Made by a program: the position numbers and the translations under genes. Below are positions 25,918 through 33,583 of a DNA stretch of 64,000 nt, piece by piece (the first letter of the stretch is position 1; the number at the start of each line of letters is the position of its first letter). Where the stretch lies: assembly GCA_020636005.1 (NCBI GenBank), contig JACJYR010000004.1, forward strand, positions 62,001 to 126,000, in the 5' to 3' direction. The notes beneath the pieces were generated by a model. That model saw only the letters and a program-made list of their open reading frames with translations. It ran no database searches and was not told where the DNA came from. The DNA is from Lewinellaceae bacterium. Its GTDB lineage: Bacteria; Bacteroidota; Bacteroidia; Chitinophagales; Saprospiraceae.

Positions 25918-27336
25918 TTATTTTACCACCACCTTCAATTCTTCATAGCGGAAGATGCCATTGTCCCGGTCCGTCACCATTTTTAAAGGTTTGGTTTCAT
26001 CAACAGCAATGGAGCTGGCCCTGCCCACCAACGCTTTCAATGCAGCAACCGCCTGCATCCTGGCCAGGGTAGCGCCGATACAGAAATGAACACCTTTTCC
26101 GAAAGCCAGGTGTTGCCGGGCGTTTTTTCTTCCTGGGTCAAACACGCAGCCATTTTCGAAGCGCTCAGCATCGGTGTTTGCAGCGCCAAGCATCAGGATG
26201 ACAATGGCATCTTTGGGGATTCTTTGCCCATTGAGCTCCACCGCACGGGTAGTCCGCCGCAGGAAGCGGCCAACAGGCGTGTAAAACCTCAACATCTCTT
26301 CCACAAAGTTTTCAATCAGGCCGGGTTCGGCTTTCAATTCCTGAAAAGTCGCCGGGTTTCTGGCCAGGTGGACAAAACAATTTGACAATAAACTCGTCAC
26401 CGTCTCATGCCCGGCAAACAAAATGAACGCCCCAGCCATCATGGCCTCCACCAGGGAGATGTCGCCTTTCTTTTGGTAAAAATTCAACGTGGCAATCACG
26501 TCACTGCCGTCCGTCCCGTCCTTGTTTTTATGTGTTTTTAGTTTTTCTAAAAAAAGCAGCATCAGTTCCAGTAAAGGGCCAAGTCCGGCAGGGATATGCT
26601 CAAAATTCGGGCGTGGTGTAGCGAGGTCTTTTCTGGCAAACTGCACCATCGTTTTCAGTTCGGCCATGCCCTTGTTTCCCACCATTTTCCAGAGCTTGAT
26701 GAACCTGGGGATGTTTTTAAAAATAGCAAAAGAAATGGCTGCTTTTTCGGCAACCGTCGGTTCTTCGCTGCGGCGTGGCCCCGTGCCGCCCGTCACGAAA
26801 AGCGCCCGGTTGATGGCGACGGCGTGGTGGTGGTATTTGGCGATGGATGCTTCATGCCCCGGCAAGCCGAACATGGAGGCCAATACGCCCAGGGGTATCG
26901 GCACCGCCCAATTTTCAAACAATTCACATTGTCCTTTTTGGAGCAAATTCTCCGTCGCTTCCTGCACAATCTGCTGTACATCGGCCTCCCGTTTTTGCAG
27001 GTTGTTTGGGGTAAAAAAAGTGGCGATGATGGAGCGGATGCGCTGGTGATCTTTCCCGTCGGTGAGTGCGAAAAAAGGGCTTTTGACGGTGGGGATAATT
27101 TTGTTGCTGAAAGTATCGGCATCCGTTAGGGCAGCTTTCACGTCATCGAAGCGGTGCAGCAGATAGATGGTATCTTCTTGAGGCAATTTGTAAACACGCC
27201 TATCTGCGCCAGCCCTCAGCCAATCGCTGTACGGCCAGGGGTTTTCCCTCGCCACCGAGTCGAGGGCGTCGAATTCCTTGATATTGTGGATGGCATGGAA
27301 AGGGCAACTTTGAGTTTTTTCTTGCATGGGGTGCAA
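25918..27336 (-). CDS. Cytochrome P450
   Basis: 472 residues. Heme ligand Cys419 in FGKGVHFCIGATLARMQ. The I-helix oxygen-activation motif is AGHET (ILFAGHETVTSLLSNC) and the ExxR motif is EEMLRFYTP. No membrane anchor is present, so it is a soluble bacterial P450 needing separate ferredoxin-type partners, none of which are in the window. It is 41 bp downstream of lnt with a perfect inverted repeat between; no biosynthetic cluster surrounds it. Substrate unknown. Confidence 0.95.
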   Translation of the reverse strand: MHPMQEKTQSCPFHAIHNIKEFDALDSVARENPWPYSDWLRAGADRRVYKLPQEDTIYLLHRFDDVKAALTDADTFSNKIIPTVKSPFFALTDGKDHQRIRSIIATFFTPNNLQKREADVQQIVQEATENLLQKGQCELFENWAVPIPLGVLASMFGLPGHEASIAKYHHHAVAINRALFVTGGTGPRRSEEPTVAEKAAISFAIFKNIPRFIKLWKMVGNKGMAELKTMVQFARKDLATPRPNFEHIPAGLGPLLELMLLFLEKLKTHKNKDGTDGSDVIATLNFYQKKGDISLVEAMMAGAFILFAGHETVTSLLSNCFVHLARNPATFQELKAEPGLIENFVEEMLRFYTPVGRFLRRTTRAVELNGQRIPKDAIVILMLGAANTDAERFENGCVFDPGRKNARQHLAFGKGVHFCIGATLARMQAVAALKALVGRASSIAVDETKPLKMVTDRDNGIFRYEELKVVVK

Positions 27337-27344
27337 GATAGAGA

Positions 27345-27371
27345 TTTGTCAAATTTTTGAAATTTGACAAA
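27345..27371. repeat. Perfect 12-bp inverted repeat between lnt and P450
   Basis: TTTGTCAAATTT, 3-nt loop, AAATTTGACAAA: a perfect 12-bp hairpin in the 41-bp gap. It could be a transcriptional attenuator, an RNA processing site or a protein-binding dyad. AT-rich stem with no T tract makes a classical terminator less likely. Confidence 0.7.
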
Positions 27372-27377
27372 CCTGGT

Positions 27378-29174
27378 TCACGCCTGTGCTTTTTTCAAAA
27401 TCCCTTTCGACAGGGTATTCAGTAAAAAAATGGCCGTTGTAAAAACAGCGATCCGCCCAATCAGGTCGCCCCATTTCACATAAAAAGTAAGCTTGTCGTT
27501 GAACTTGATGGTGCCACGGATGGCGGCTTCTACGCCGTATTTGGTGGGCTGCAAAATGTCGCCACGCTGGTTGATGAAACAGGAAATGCCAGTGTTGGCC
27601 GAGCGTGCGATGCTGCGGCGGGTCTCGATGGCACGGAGGCTGGCAAATTCCAGGTGCTGTTTGTGGCCGGCGGAGTTGTCCCACCAGCCGTCGTTGGTCA
27701 TGATAAAAGTAGCCTCTGCCCCCGCCTTCACGTACCCAGTGTGGTATTCCCCAAAGATACTTTCGTAGCAGATGACCGGGGCCACCCTGCCGCTGTTACT
27801 GGCAAAAGCCTCCCGGTAGCTTTGCCTGCCGTGCCCTTCGATGGAGCCGCCCAGCTTATCAATGAGCGGTTTCAACCAGGAAAAAAACTGCGGGTAAGGC
27901 GTGATTTCCGGCCCCGGCACCAGTTTGGATTTTATGTAAAAAGGGATGCTGTCAGCGCCACTCTGCAACTGGATGGCAGCGTTGTAGGCTTCCCAAAAAA
28001 CCGGGCCGTTGCGGGTCTCTTCTTCCCGGGTGGCACGGGTATGCGGTTCGTCTGGTTTAAAAATTTTATAGGCACTCACCCCTGCGTCCAGTTTCAGGTT
28101 GGGGTGTTTCTCCAAAAAAAACTGTACTTCTTTGATAATGGGGTTTTCTTTTAAACTCCCTGATTCGCCTGCATTGAAGCTGGTCTCCGGCCAAACGAGG
28201 TACTCCGTTTTATCGGTGACCGCCTCTTCCGACAAGCGCAAAAAGCGGCGCAGTTGATCCTGGACCGGGATGTCAAATTTTTCATAATGCGGCTCAAAAT
28301 TCGGCTGTACGACCACCACTTCCACATCACGGCCTTTGTCCTTTTGGTTGAAATACATGAACAGGGAAACGGCAAACGGAACCAGTACCCACAACTTTAC
28401 TTGCACCAATGGCCAGCGCTGTTCTTTCAAGGTCCTCTTTGGTGAAATCTGAAATTTGAGTTTCTCCAAAATTTTGAAAGTCAACACATTGGCCACCAGT
28501 ATCCACAAAGTGCCGCCAAAAACGCCCGTGTATTCGTACCACTGCACCCAGCTTGGAAAGCGGGCAAAAGCATTGCCCAATGTTAGCCACGACCAGGAGA
28601 ATTCCCAGGTCAGGTGCAGCAGTTCAAAGGAAATCCAATAGACGATGAAGGAAGCATAACCGAGCCGGGGCAGCACCCTTTTGGTATGGTGAAAAAGCAG
28701 GAAGGGCACCCACATCAAAATAGAATTGACCCAAATGGCGACGATGCCCGCCACAAAGGCCGTATTGCCGACCCACCAGGTGGTCAGCACGTTCCACAGC
28801 ACAAAAGTGTAATAGGCGTAGCCCAGCAAGCCCCATTTCCCCACGCTTTCCTGCTGCTGAGAAATCTCATGCTCCACCACCAGCAGCGGCACCCAGGCGA
28901 TGAACATCAGCGGCGTGAAATAGCTCGGCGGAAAGCCTGCTGCCAGCAATACCCCGCTCAAGGTGGACAGCCCCAGCCAGCGCAGGCCCTTCGGGTGCCG
29001 GGTATATTTTTTCCAAAACAACAGGACGATGGAGGCCCAGGCCGACAGGAAAAAAGCCAGCGGGAGGTAGCCCCATAATTTATCGTCCTGAAAAAGGACG
29101 TACATGCGCCCACCAATGATGGCAGTTGATAAAATGGTGATGGCGAGAAGGGTATAACGAAGTGAGTTTTTCAT
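27378..29174 (-). CDS. lnt: Apolipoprotein N-acyltransferase
   Basis: 598 residues from the start at 29174. Adds the third acyl chain to lipoproteins in the inner membrane. N-terminal half has several membrane segments (LLAITILSTAIIGGRMYVL; AFFLSAWASIVLLFW). The C-terminal nitrilase domain has Glu in LVWPETSFNAG, Lys in IKSKLVPGPEITPYPQ and Cys in APVICYESIFGEYH. The start codon overlaps the toxin-gene stop as TAATG, so translation is coupled to the toxin gene. An alternative ATG at 29189 would overlap further. Confidence 0.94.
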   Translation of the reverse strand: MKNSLRYTLLAITILSTAIIGGRMYVLFQDDKLWGYLPLAFFLSAWASIVLLFWKKYTRHPKGLRWLGLSTLSGVLLAAGFPPSYFTPLMFIAWVPLLVVEHEISQQQESVGKWGLLGYAYYTFVLWNVLTTWWVGNTAFVAGIVAIWVNSILMWVPFLLFHHTKRVLPRLGYASFIVYWISFELLHLTWEFSWSWLTLGNAFARFPSWVQWYEYTGVFGGTLWILVANVLTFKILEKLKFQISPKRTLKEQRWPLVQVKLWVLVPFAVSLFMYFNQKDKGRDVEVVVVQPNFEPHYEKFDIPVQDQLRRFLRLSEEAVTDKTEYLVWPETSFNAGESGSLKENPIIKEVQFFLEKHPNLKLDAGVSAYKIFKPDEPHTRATREEETRNGPVFWEAYNAAIQLQSGADSIPFYIKSKLVPGPEITPYPQFFSWLKPLIDKLGGSIEGHGRQSYREAFASNSGRVAPVICYESIFGEYHTGYVKAGAEATFIMTNDGWWDNSAGHKQHLEFASLRAIETRRSIARSANTGISCFINQRGDILQPTKYGVEAAIRGTIKFNDKLTFYVKWGDLIGRIAVFTTAIFLLNTLSKGILKKAQA

Positions 29175-29467
29175 TAGCGTTGTTGCCAAATCTTAGGGTC
29201 ACGGCTGTTATGGAAAATGGCGAGTATGAAAATTGTATCGCCGTGAATTTCATAGAAAATACTGTATGGGAATCGATGAAGGACTGCTTTGTATTTTTTG
29301 CGGTAGGCTTGTGGAAAGCCATTGGGGTTTTCCTTGATGAGCTTCAATAAATCTTGTAATTCCTTGGCAAATTCAAGCCCCAGCAGCTTTTTTTGGGAGT
29401 CATACCAATCTACCGCTTCCCAGAATTCTACCCCGGCAATTTCGGTTAATTCAAGGTTGTAAATCAT
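29174..29467 (-). CDS. ParE/RelE family toxin
   Basis: 97 residues. ParE-type toxins inhibit gyrase, RelE types cleave mRNA; the family cannot be split here. YNLELTEIAGVEFWEAVDWY, ENPNGFPQAYRKKYKAVLHR and FPYSIFYEIHGDTIFILAIF are the recognisable fold elements with the C-terminal basic HNSRDPKIW. It overlaps the antitoxin stop by 17 bp (cognate pair) and its stop overlaps the lnt start. Confidence 0.9.
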   Translation of the reverse strand: MIYNLELTEIAGVEFWEAVDWYDSQKKLLGLEFAKELQDLLKLIKENPNGFPQAYRKKYKAVLHRFPYSIFYEIHGDTIFILAIFHNSRDPKIWQQR

Positions 29468-29681
29468 AGCGTTTGATCAATTCTGCTTCAATATTTTGCC
29501 AGGGAACCGTTTTCATTTTACCATTTGCCAATGCACGGGAACGCCTTTCAAGTTCGGCCTCCTGCCTGGTTTCCACCGTATCTGTAGGTTGTTCAACTGG
29601 AATTGTAGAAAGTATATCTTGTACCAACCTTATTCGGTCGGCGACACTCAATTTGGCTATTTGCACTAACAAATCTGACAT
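29451..29681 (-). CDS. Addiction-module antitoxin (Unstab_antitox-like)
   Basis: 76 residues. N-terminal VQIAKLSVADRIRLVQDILS followed by an acidic linker and the C-terminal segment LANGKMKTVPWQNIEAELIK is the short addiction-module component family that is paired with ParE toxins. The start is 11 nt from the TAGTAACG block of dispersed-repeat copy 3, so the repeat lies in the promoter/leader region of the operon. Confidence 0.88.
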   Translation of the reverse strand: MSDLLVQIAKLSVADRIRLVQDILSTIPVEQPTDTVETRQEAELERRSRALANGKMKTVPWQNIEAELIKRYDLQP

Positions 29682-29690
29682 GGCAATCTA

Positions 29691-29806
29691 TTTAGTAACG
29701 ATGAAAAAATAACTTCACCATTTTGATTTTGAAAACCCCAGTACTGGAAGGGTTTTTTAAAAATAATCCCGATATGAAATCGGGATTATTTTTCCTTCGA
29801 TCCTTA
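29691..29806. repeat. Dispersed ~116-bp foldback repeat, copy 3
   Basis: Same element as copies 1 and 2, with a perfect 12-bp stem and loop ATGAA. The second dyad is AACCCCAGTACTGGAAGGGTT in core form, with CCAGTACTGG itself a palindrome. Its TAGTAACG block begins at 29693, 11 nt from the antitoxin ATG at 29681. The right end is 35 bp from the stop of the HEAT-repeat gene, so the hairpin could also end that transcript. Confidence 0.9.
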
Positions 29807-29841
29807 GAACAAAATTAGGCGGATGCCCTGGCATTTGACGC

Positions 29842-30468
29842 TTACCGCTGCATTTTTTTCAAAACCTTTTCCACCCTTTTACGCTGGCTTTCCTTCGGCA
29901 AATCTTCCATTCGCATTTTGAGAACATCCCCAAAAGCCTTTTTCTTTTCAGGTGAAACCACGCCCGCCGCCTGTTCCGCATACATCGGAAACTGGTTCGG
30001 TGGGCATTTCAACATCTGTTCCAGCAGCAAGGGAAAAGCAGTTTCGCCAAACTGTTCGTGGCCTGATAATTTTATCAAAATGCCCACCGCATGGTCACGG
30101 GTGATGACGGAGCCTTCGTCGGCTGCCTTTAAAATCAGCGGCAAATGCTGAAAAATTTCGGCGGGATTTACCCGGGCTATTTCATCCAATGCCGTCATGG
30201 CGCCCCAAATGAGGCGGTTGTTTTTGCCTTTAAAAATGTCGAGGAAAACGGAAGTATGATCGGCGATGAGCAATGGCTCCAGGTATCCAATTTCATACAA
30301 AGTCTTGATGGCGTCGGCTTGATAATTTTTGTCCTTGCCTTGGAGCAGTTGCACCAGTTCGGCGACGGCGGCTTTGTCTTTTGATTGGGCAATGGCGGCG
30401 GCGAGTTCCTGGTTGGGGGTTTCGTCACGGCGGCCAAGGGAAGTGGCGAGATTTTGTTTGATGGACAT
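29842..30468 (-). CDS. HEAT/ARM-repeat protein
   Basis: 208 residues, all alpha-helical. Repeated helix pairs such as AVAELVQLLQGKDKNYQADA, IKTLYEIGYLEPLLI, RLIWGAMTALDEIARVNPAE and IFQHLPLILKAADEGSVITR match HEAT-like solenoids that bind partner proteins. No catalytic motif. Likely a soluble scaffolding or regulatory protein; partner unknown. Confidence 0.8.
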   Translation of the reverse strand: MSIKQNLATSLGRRDETPNQELAAAIAQSKDKAAVAELVQLLQGKDKNYQADAIKTLYEIGYLEPLLIADHTSVFLDIFKGKNNRLIWGAMTALDEIARVNPAEIFQHLPLILKAADEGSVITRDHAVGILIKLSGHEQFGETAFPLLLEQMLKCPPNQFPMYAEQAAGVVSPEKKKAFGDVLKMRMEDLPKESQRKRVEKVLKKMQR

Positions 30469-30492
30469 TTGAAAAATGTAAAAGACAGTCTC

Positions 30493-31104
30493 TTATTTAT
30501 TCAAGGTCGGTTTTTTAAAAACCTCATTGGCAGTCAGGGCAAATTCGGGCAGCACAGGGGCGGCAGAGCAGATTGTTTCACCTTTGCAACTGGTCACATT
30601 CGAGGAATTGTGGACGTGGACCAGCACCTGTTTTGTATTCGGGTAAATCATCCAAACGACCTTTACGCCAGCTTTGAAATAGTCCTCTATTTTTTCGGAG
30701 TATTTCAGTGCCTTATCAGTGGGTGAAACGACTTCGATGACAAATTCAGCGACTGGGTGTTTGCCTTCATAAGCTTCAAGTACCTGCCTCATACTAAGAT
30801 AGCACATGTCTGGTATGCGTACATGGTTTTTCCAAAGTTCGGTGTCTTTTTCAGCTTGAAATGTGCCTTGCACTTTTCCAGCAGCCAACAGTGAATAGAA
30901 AAAATGATGGAGGTTGAATGAGATGTAGAGGTGGTTGTCGTTCATCGTTTTCTCATATTTTTCAATGCGCCCGTCCACCAATTCGTACTTAAAGTTGTCT
31001 TCCCGGTCCCTGTATTCTTCATAATAGGTTTCCGTAGAAATGGGGACTGGTTCGCCATTGCGTTTTCTCGTTTGCTTTTTTTCCAAAACAGCTTTTGTAG
31101 TCAT
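30493..31104 (-). CDS. Uma2 family endonuclease-like protein (DUF820)
   Basis: 203 residues. The PD-(D/E)XK core is visible as PDMCYLSMRQVLEAYEG with the Asp, then AEFVIEVVSPTDKALKYSEK with the Glu and Lys. Family proteins have a nuclease fold but mostly unproven activity and are abundant in some Bacteroidota and cyanobacteria. A second, more divergent member is at 46759-47343. Confidence 0.85.
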   Translation of the reverse strand: MTTKAVLEKKQTRKRNGEPVPISTETYYEEYRDREDNFKYELVDGRIEKYEKTMNDNHLYISFNLHHFFYSLLAAGKVQGTFQAEKDTELWKNHVRIPDMCYLSMRQVLEAYEGKHPVAEFVIEVVSPTDKALKYSEKIEDYFKAGVKVVWMIYPNTKQVLVHVHNSSNVTSCKGETICSAAPVLPEFALTANEVFKKPTLNK

Positions 31105-31176
31105 GGCACTTGAATTTTAGACAAATTTATGTTTTTGGGCACAAACCTGCCCACATTAATCAGTAGGCATGATTTA

Positions 31177-33321
31177 CTATTTCACCACCAGCCCATTCTC
31201 CCAGCCTTCCCCCGCATTCACAAAGCCCAGCTTCCCATCTGCATCCTCCGCCATTAAAATCATGCCTTGCGACTCCACGCCCCGCAGCTTGCGGGGGGCG
31301 AGATTGGCGAGCAGCAGCACTTTTTTCCCAACCACTTCTTCCGGCTTGAAGTGTTCGGCAATGCCGCTCACGACTGTCCGTTTTTCCAGGCCCAAATCCA
31401 CGGTTAGTTTCAGCAATTTATCTGCTTTGGGGATAGGTTCGGCAGTGAGGATGGTCGCCGTGCGGATGTCGAGCTTTGCGAAGTCGTCGTATTGGATTGC
31501 TTCTTTCAATGGTTGAATGGTTGAATGGTTGGATGGTTGTTTTGAAGCTTCTTCGGTAATTACTGCTTCGAGTTTCGCCTTTTGGCGTTCGATGATTTTC
31601 AGGCGGCTGTCTTCTTTGCGGTCGTTGATTTTTGCAAAAAGTATTTCCGGTGCGCCCACTTGGTGGCCGATCGGCAATAATGCTTCGCCCATCTCCAGTT
31701 TTTCAAAAACCTCTTCCATATCCCCATTTTTCAAAACGGGAAGGTTCAGCAAGCCCCTGATTTTCAGGGAGGTAAAAGGAATGAACGGCTCGCACAGCGC
31801 ACTTAGCAAGGTGACAATTTGCAAAGCGTTGAAAATACATTCTTTGATAACTGGCGATTCAGGGTCGCTCTTGCGGATGGCCCAGGGGGCAGTGTCCTGT
31901 AAATATTGGTTGCCCCAACTGGAAATTTCCATGAGGATGGACGCCGCAGATTTAAAGTTGAAGCCTTCAATATCCTGTGCAAGCGACTTTGCCAAAGTGG
32001 AAACAACGTCAAGTTTTGACGACAGCCCAATCTCCGCCGCAGGTACTGCACCGCCGAAATAGCTGTTCGTTAGTGTGACCACCCGGTTGATGAAATTTCC
32101 CAAATTGTCCGCCAGGTCTTTGTCATAAAAATCCACAAACTCATCCCACTTGAAGTCGCTGTCCTTGTTCTCCGGCATGTTGCGGATGAGCGCCCAGCGC
32201 AGGGCGTCTTCCTTGTTCGGGAAATCGGCAAACTCTTCCAAATACTGGTGCTGCTCAATACCCCAGCCCTTGCTCTTGGAAAATTTTTGCCCCTCAAAAT
32301 TCAGGAACTGGTTGGCCGGAACATTAACCGGGAGCGCAAACTCCCCGTGTGCCTTCAGCATCGCCGGGAAGACGATGCAGTGAAAAACAATGTTGTCCTT
32401 CCCGATGAAATGGACTAGGTGGACGTTGCCACCTTTCCAGTATTCCTCCCAGTTTTTATTGTTTTCAATCGCCCACTGTTTGGTGGAAGAAATGTAGCCG
32501 ATGGGTGCATCGAACCAGACATACAAAACCTTTCCCTTGGCATTGGGCAGCGGCACGGGGATGCCCCAATCGAGGTCACGGGTGATGGCCCGGGGCAGCA
32601 GGCCCTCGCCGTCGTTGAGCCAGGAGAGGCATTGGCCGACGACATGCTTTTTCCAGGCTTTTGGGTCGTGGTGCTGCTGGCCGTCAAGGATGCCGTTTTC
32701 GATCCAATCCCGGAGCCAGTCGCCGTGTTTGTCGAGGCGGAAGTACCAGTGTTTGGTGGGTTTCAGGACGGGTGTTTTGCCACTGAGAACAGATTTTGGG
32801 TTTATCAGCTCCGTAGGTGAGAGGGACGAACCGCAGCGCTCGCACTGGTCGCCATAAGCTTCGGGGTTGCCGCATTTTGGGCATTCGCCGGTGATATAGC
32901 GGTCGGCGAGAAACTGATCGTAGTCTTCATCGTAATACTGTTCGGTGGTGCGCTCTTCCAGTTCGCCGCCTTTGTCAATCAGTTTTTTGAAAAAATCCTG
33001 GGAAGTTTCGTGGTGCAGCGGGACGCTGGTACGGTGGTAGTAATCGAACGAAATGCCCAGCTTTTGAAAGGTTTCTTTGTTGAGGGTATGGTATTTGTCA
33101 ATAATGGCCTGTGGCGAAACCCCCTCTTTTTTGGCCCTCATTGTAATCGCCGCCCCGTGCTCGTCGGAGCCACAGATGAAGGCCACATCGCATCCCCTGA
33201 GTCGAAGATAGCGCACGTAGATGTCGGCGGGTAGATAGGCCCCTGCCAGGTGCCCCAGGTGGAGTTCACCATTGGCATATGGAAGTGCGGAGGTGATGAG
33301 GTATTTCTTAGAAGTATCCAT
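31177..33321 (-). CDS. metG: Methionyl-tRNA synthetase with C-terminal tRNA-binding domain
   Basis: 714 residues. Signature HLGHLAGAYLPADIYVRYLR holds the HIGH element and FSKSKGWG the KMSKS-type loop. A Zn-finger CPKCGNPEAYGDQCERCG is intact. The C-terminal ~110 residues form the Trbp111/EMAP-like tRNA-binding and dimerisation domain (LDIRTATILTAEPIPKADKL). The linker before it is encoded by an 8-bp tandem repeat (31508-31539), giving the low-complexity QPSNHSTIQPLKEA. Confidence 0.97.
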   Translation of the reverse strand: MDTSKKYLITSALPYANGELHLGHLAGAYLPADIYVRYLRLRGCDVAFICGSDEHGAAITMRAKKEGVSPQAIIDKYHTLNKETFQKLGISFDYYHRTSVPLHHETSQDFFKKLIDKGGELEERTTEQYYDEDYDQFLADRYITGECPKCGNPEAYGDQCERCGSSLSPTELINPKSVLSGKTPVLKPTKHWYFRLDKHGDWLRDWIENGILDGQQHHDPKAWKKHVVGQCLSWLNDGEGLLPRAITRDLDWGIPVPLPNAKGKVLYVWFDAPIGYISSTKQWAIENNKNWEEYWKGGNVHLVHFIGKDNIVFHCIVFPAMLKAHGEFALPVNVPANQFLNFEGQKFSKSKGWGIEQHQYLEEFADFPNKEDALRWALIRNMPENKDSDFKWDEFVDFYDKDLADNLGNFINRVVTLTNSYFGGAVPAAEIGLSSKLDVVSTLAKSLAQDIEGFNFKSAASILMEISSWGNQYLQDTAPWAIRKSDPESPVIKECIFNALQIVTLLSALCEPFIPFTSLKIRGLLNLPVLKNGDMEEVFEKLEMGEALLPIGHQVGAPEILFAKINDRKEDSRLKIIERQKAKLEAVITEEASKQPSNHSTIQPLKEAIQYDDFAKLDIRTATILTAEPIPKADKLLKLTVDLGLEKRTVVSGIAEHFKPEEVVGKKVLLLANLAPRKLRGVESQGMILMAEDADGKLGFVNAGEGWENGLVVK
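31508..31539. repeat. 8-bp tandem repeat (AATGGTTG)x4 inside metG
   Basis: Units at 31508, 31516, 31524 (identical) and 31532 (GATGGTTG). It lies in the linker between the anticodon-binding and C-terminal tRNA-binding domains. Because 8 is not a multiple of 3, gain or loss of one unit would change the reading frame. Confidence 0.85.
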
Positions 33322-33538
33322 TTTGAAAGGGTTGATAAAAGTTGATGGGTTGATTACGTTGATAAAAACACAAATCTGTCAATTCAAAGCCCCGAACGCC
33401 AGCAGCCTATTTTTTTGAAACGGCGAAAATACAAAAACCCGCAAAGGACGGGTAAGGCCAATGGACAAAGTGGTTTTTACAGAAAGGGATAAAACAGTAG
33501 AAAGTTCCTTTGCTTACTGCCATGAAAAATCCAAACCG

Positions 33539-33546
33539 TACATTTG
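33539..33546 (+). promoter_or_regulatory. -7 box for the PorE-like gene
   Basis: TACATTTG followed by CGCC, an exact TAnnTTTG match with the same downstream GCGC-type bases seen before phzF and rpsP. The ATG is 38 bp further on. The nearest TTTG (33509) is 26 nt upstream, slightly beyond the usual spacing. Confidence 0.4.
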
Positions 33547-33583
33547 CGCCTGATTTTGGAATACAATTTCACTCTTAATCGTC

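Noticed and set aside
25918..27336. P450 as part of a natural-product cluster
   Set aside because: Neighbours are lnt, a TA pair and a GNAT-nitrilase; no synthase or tailoring genes.
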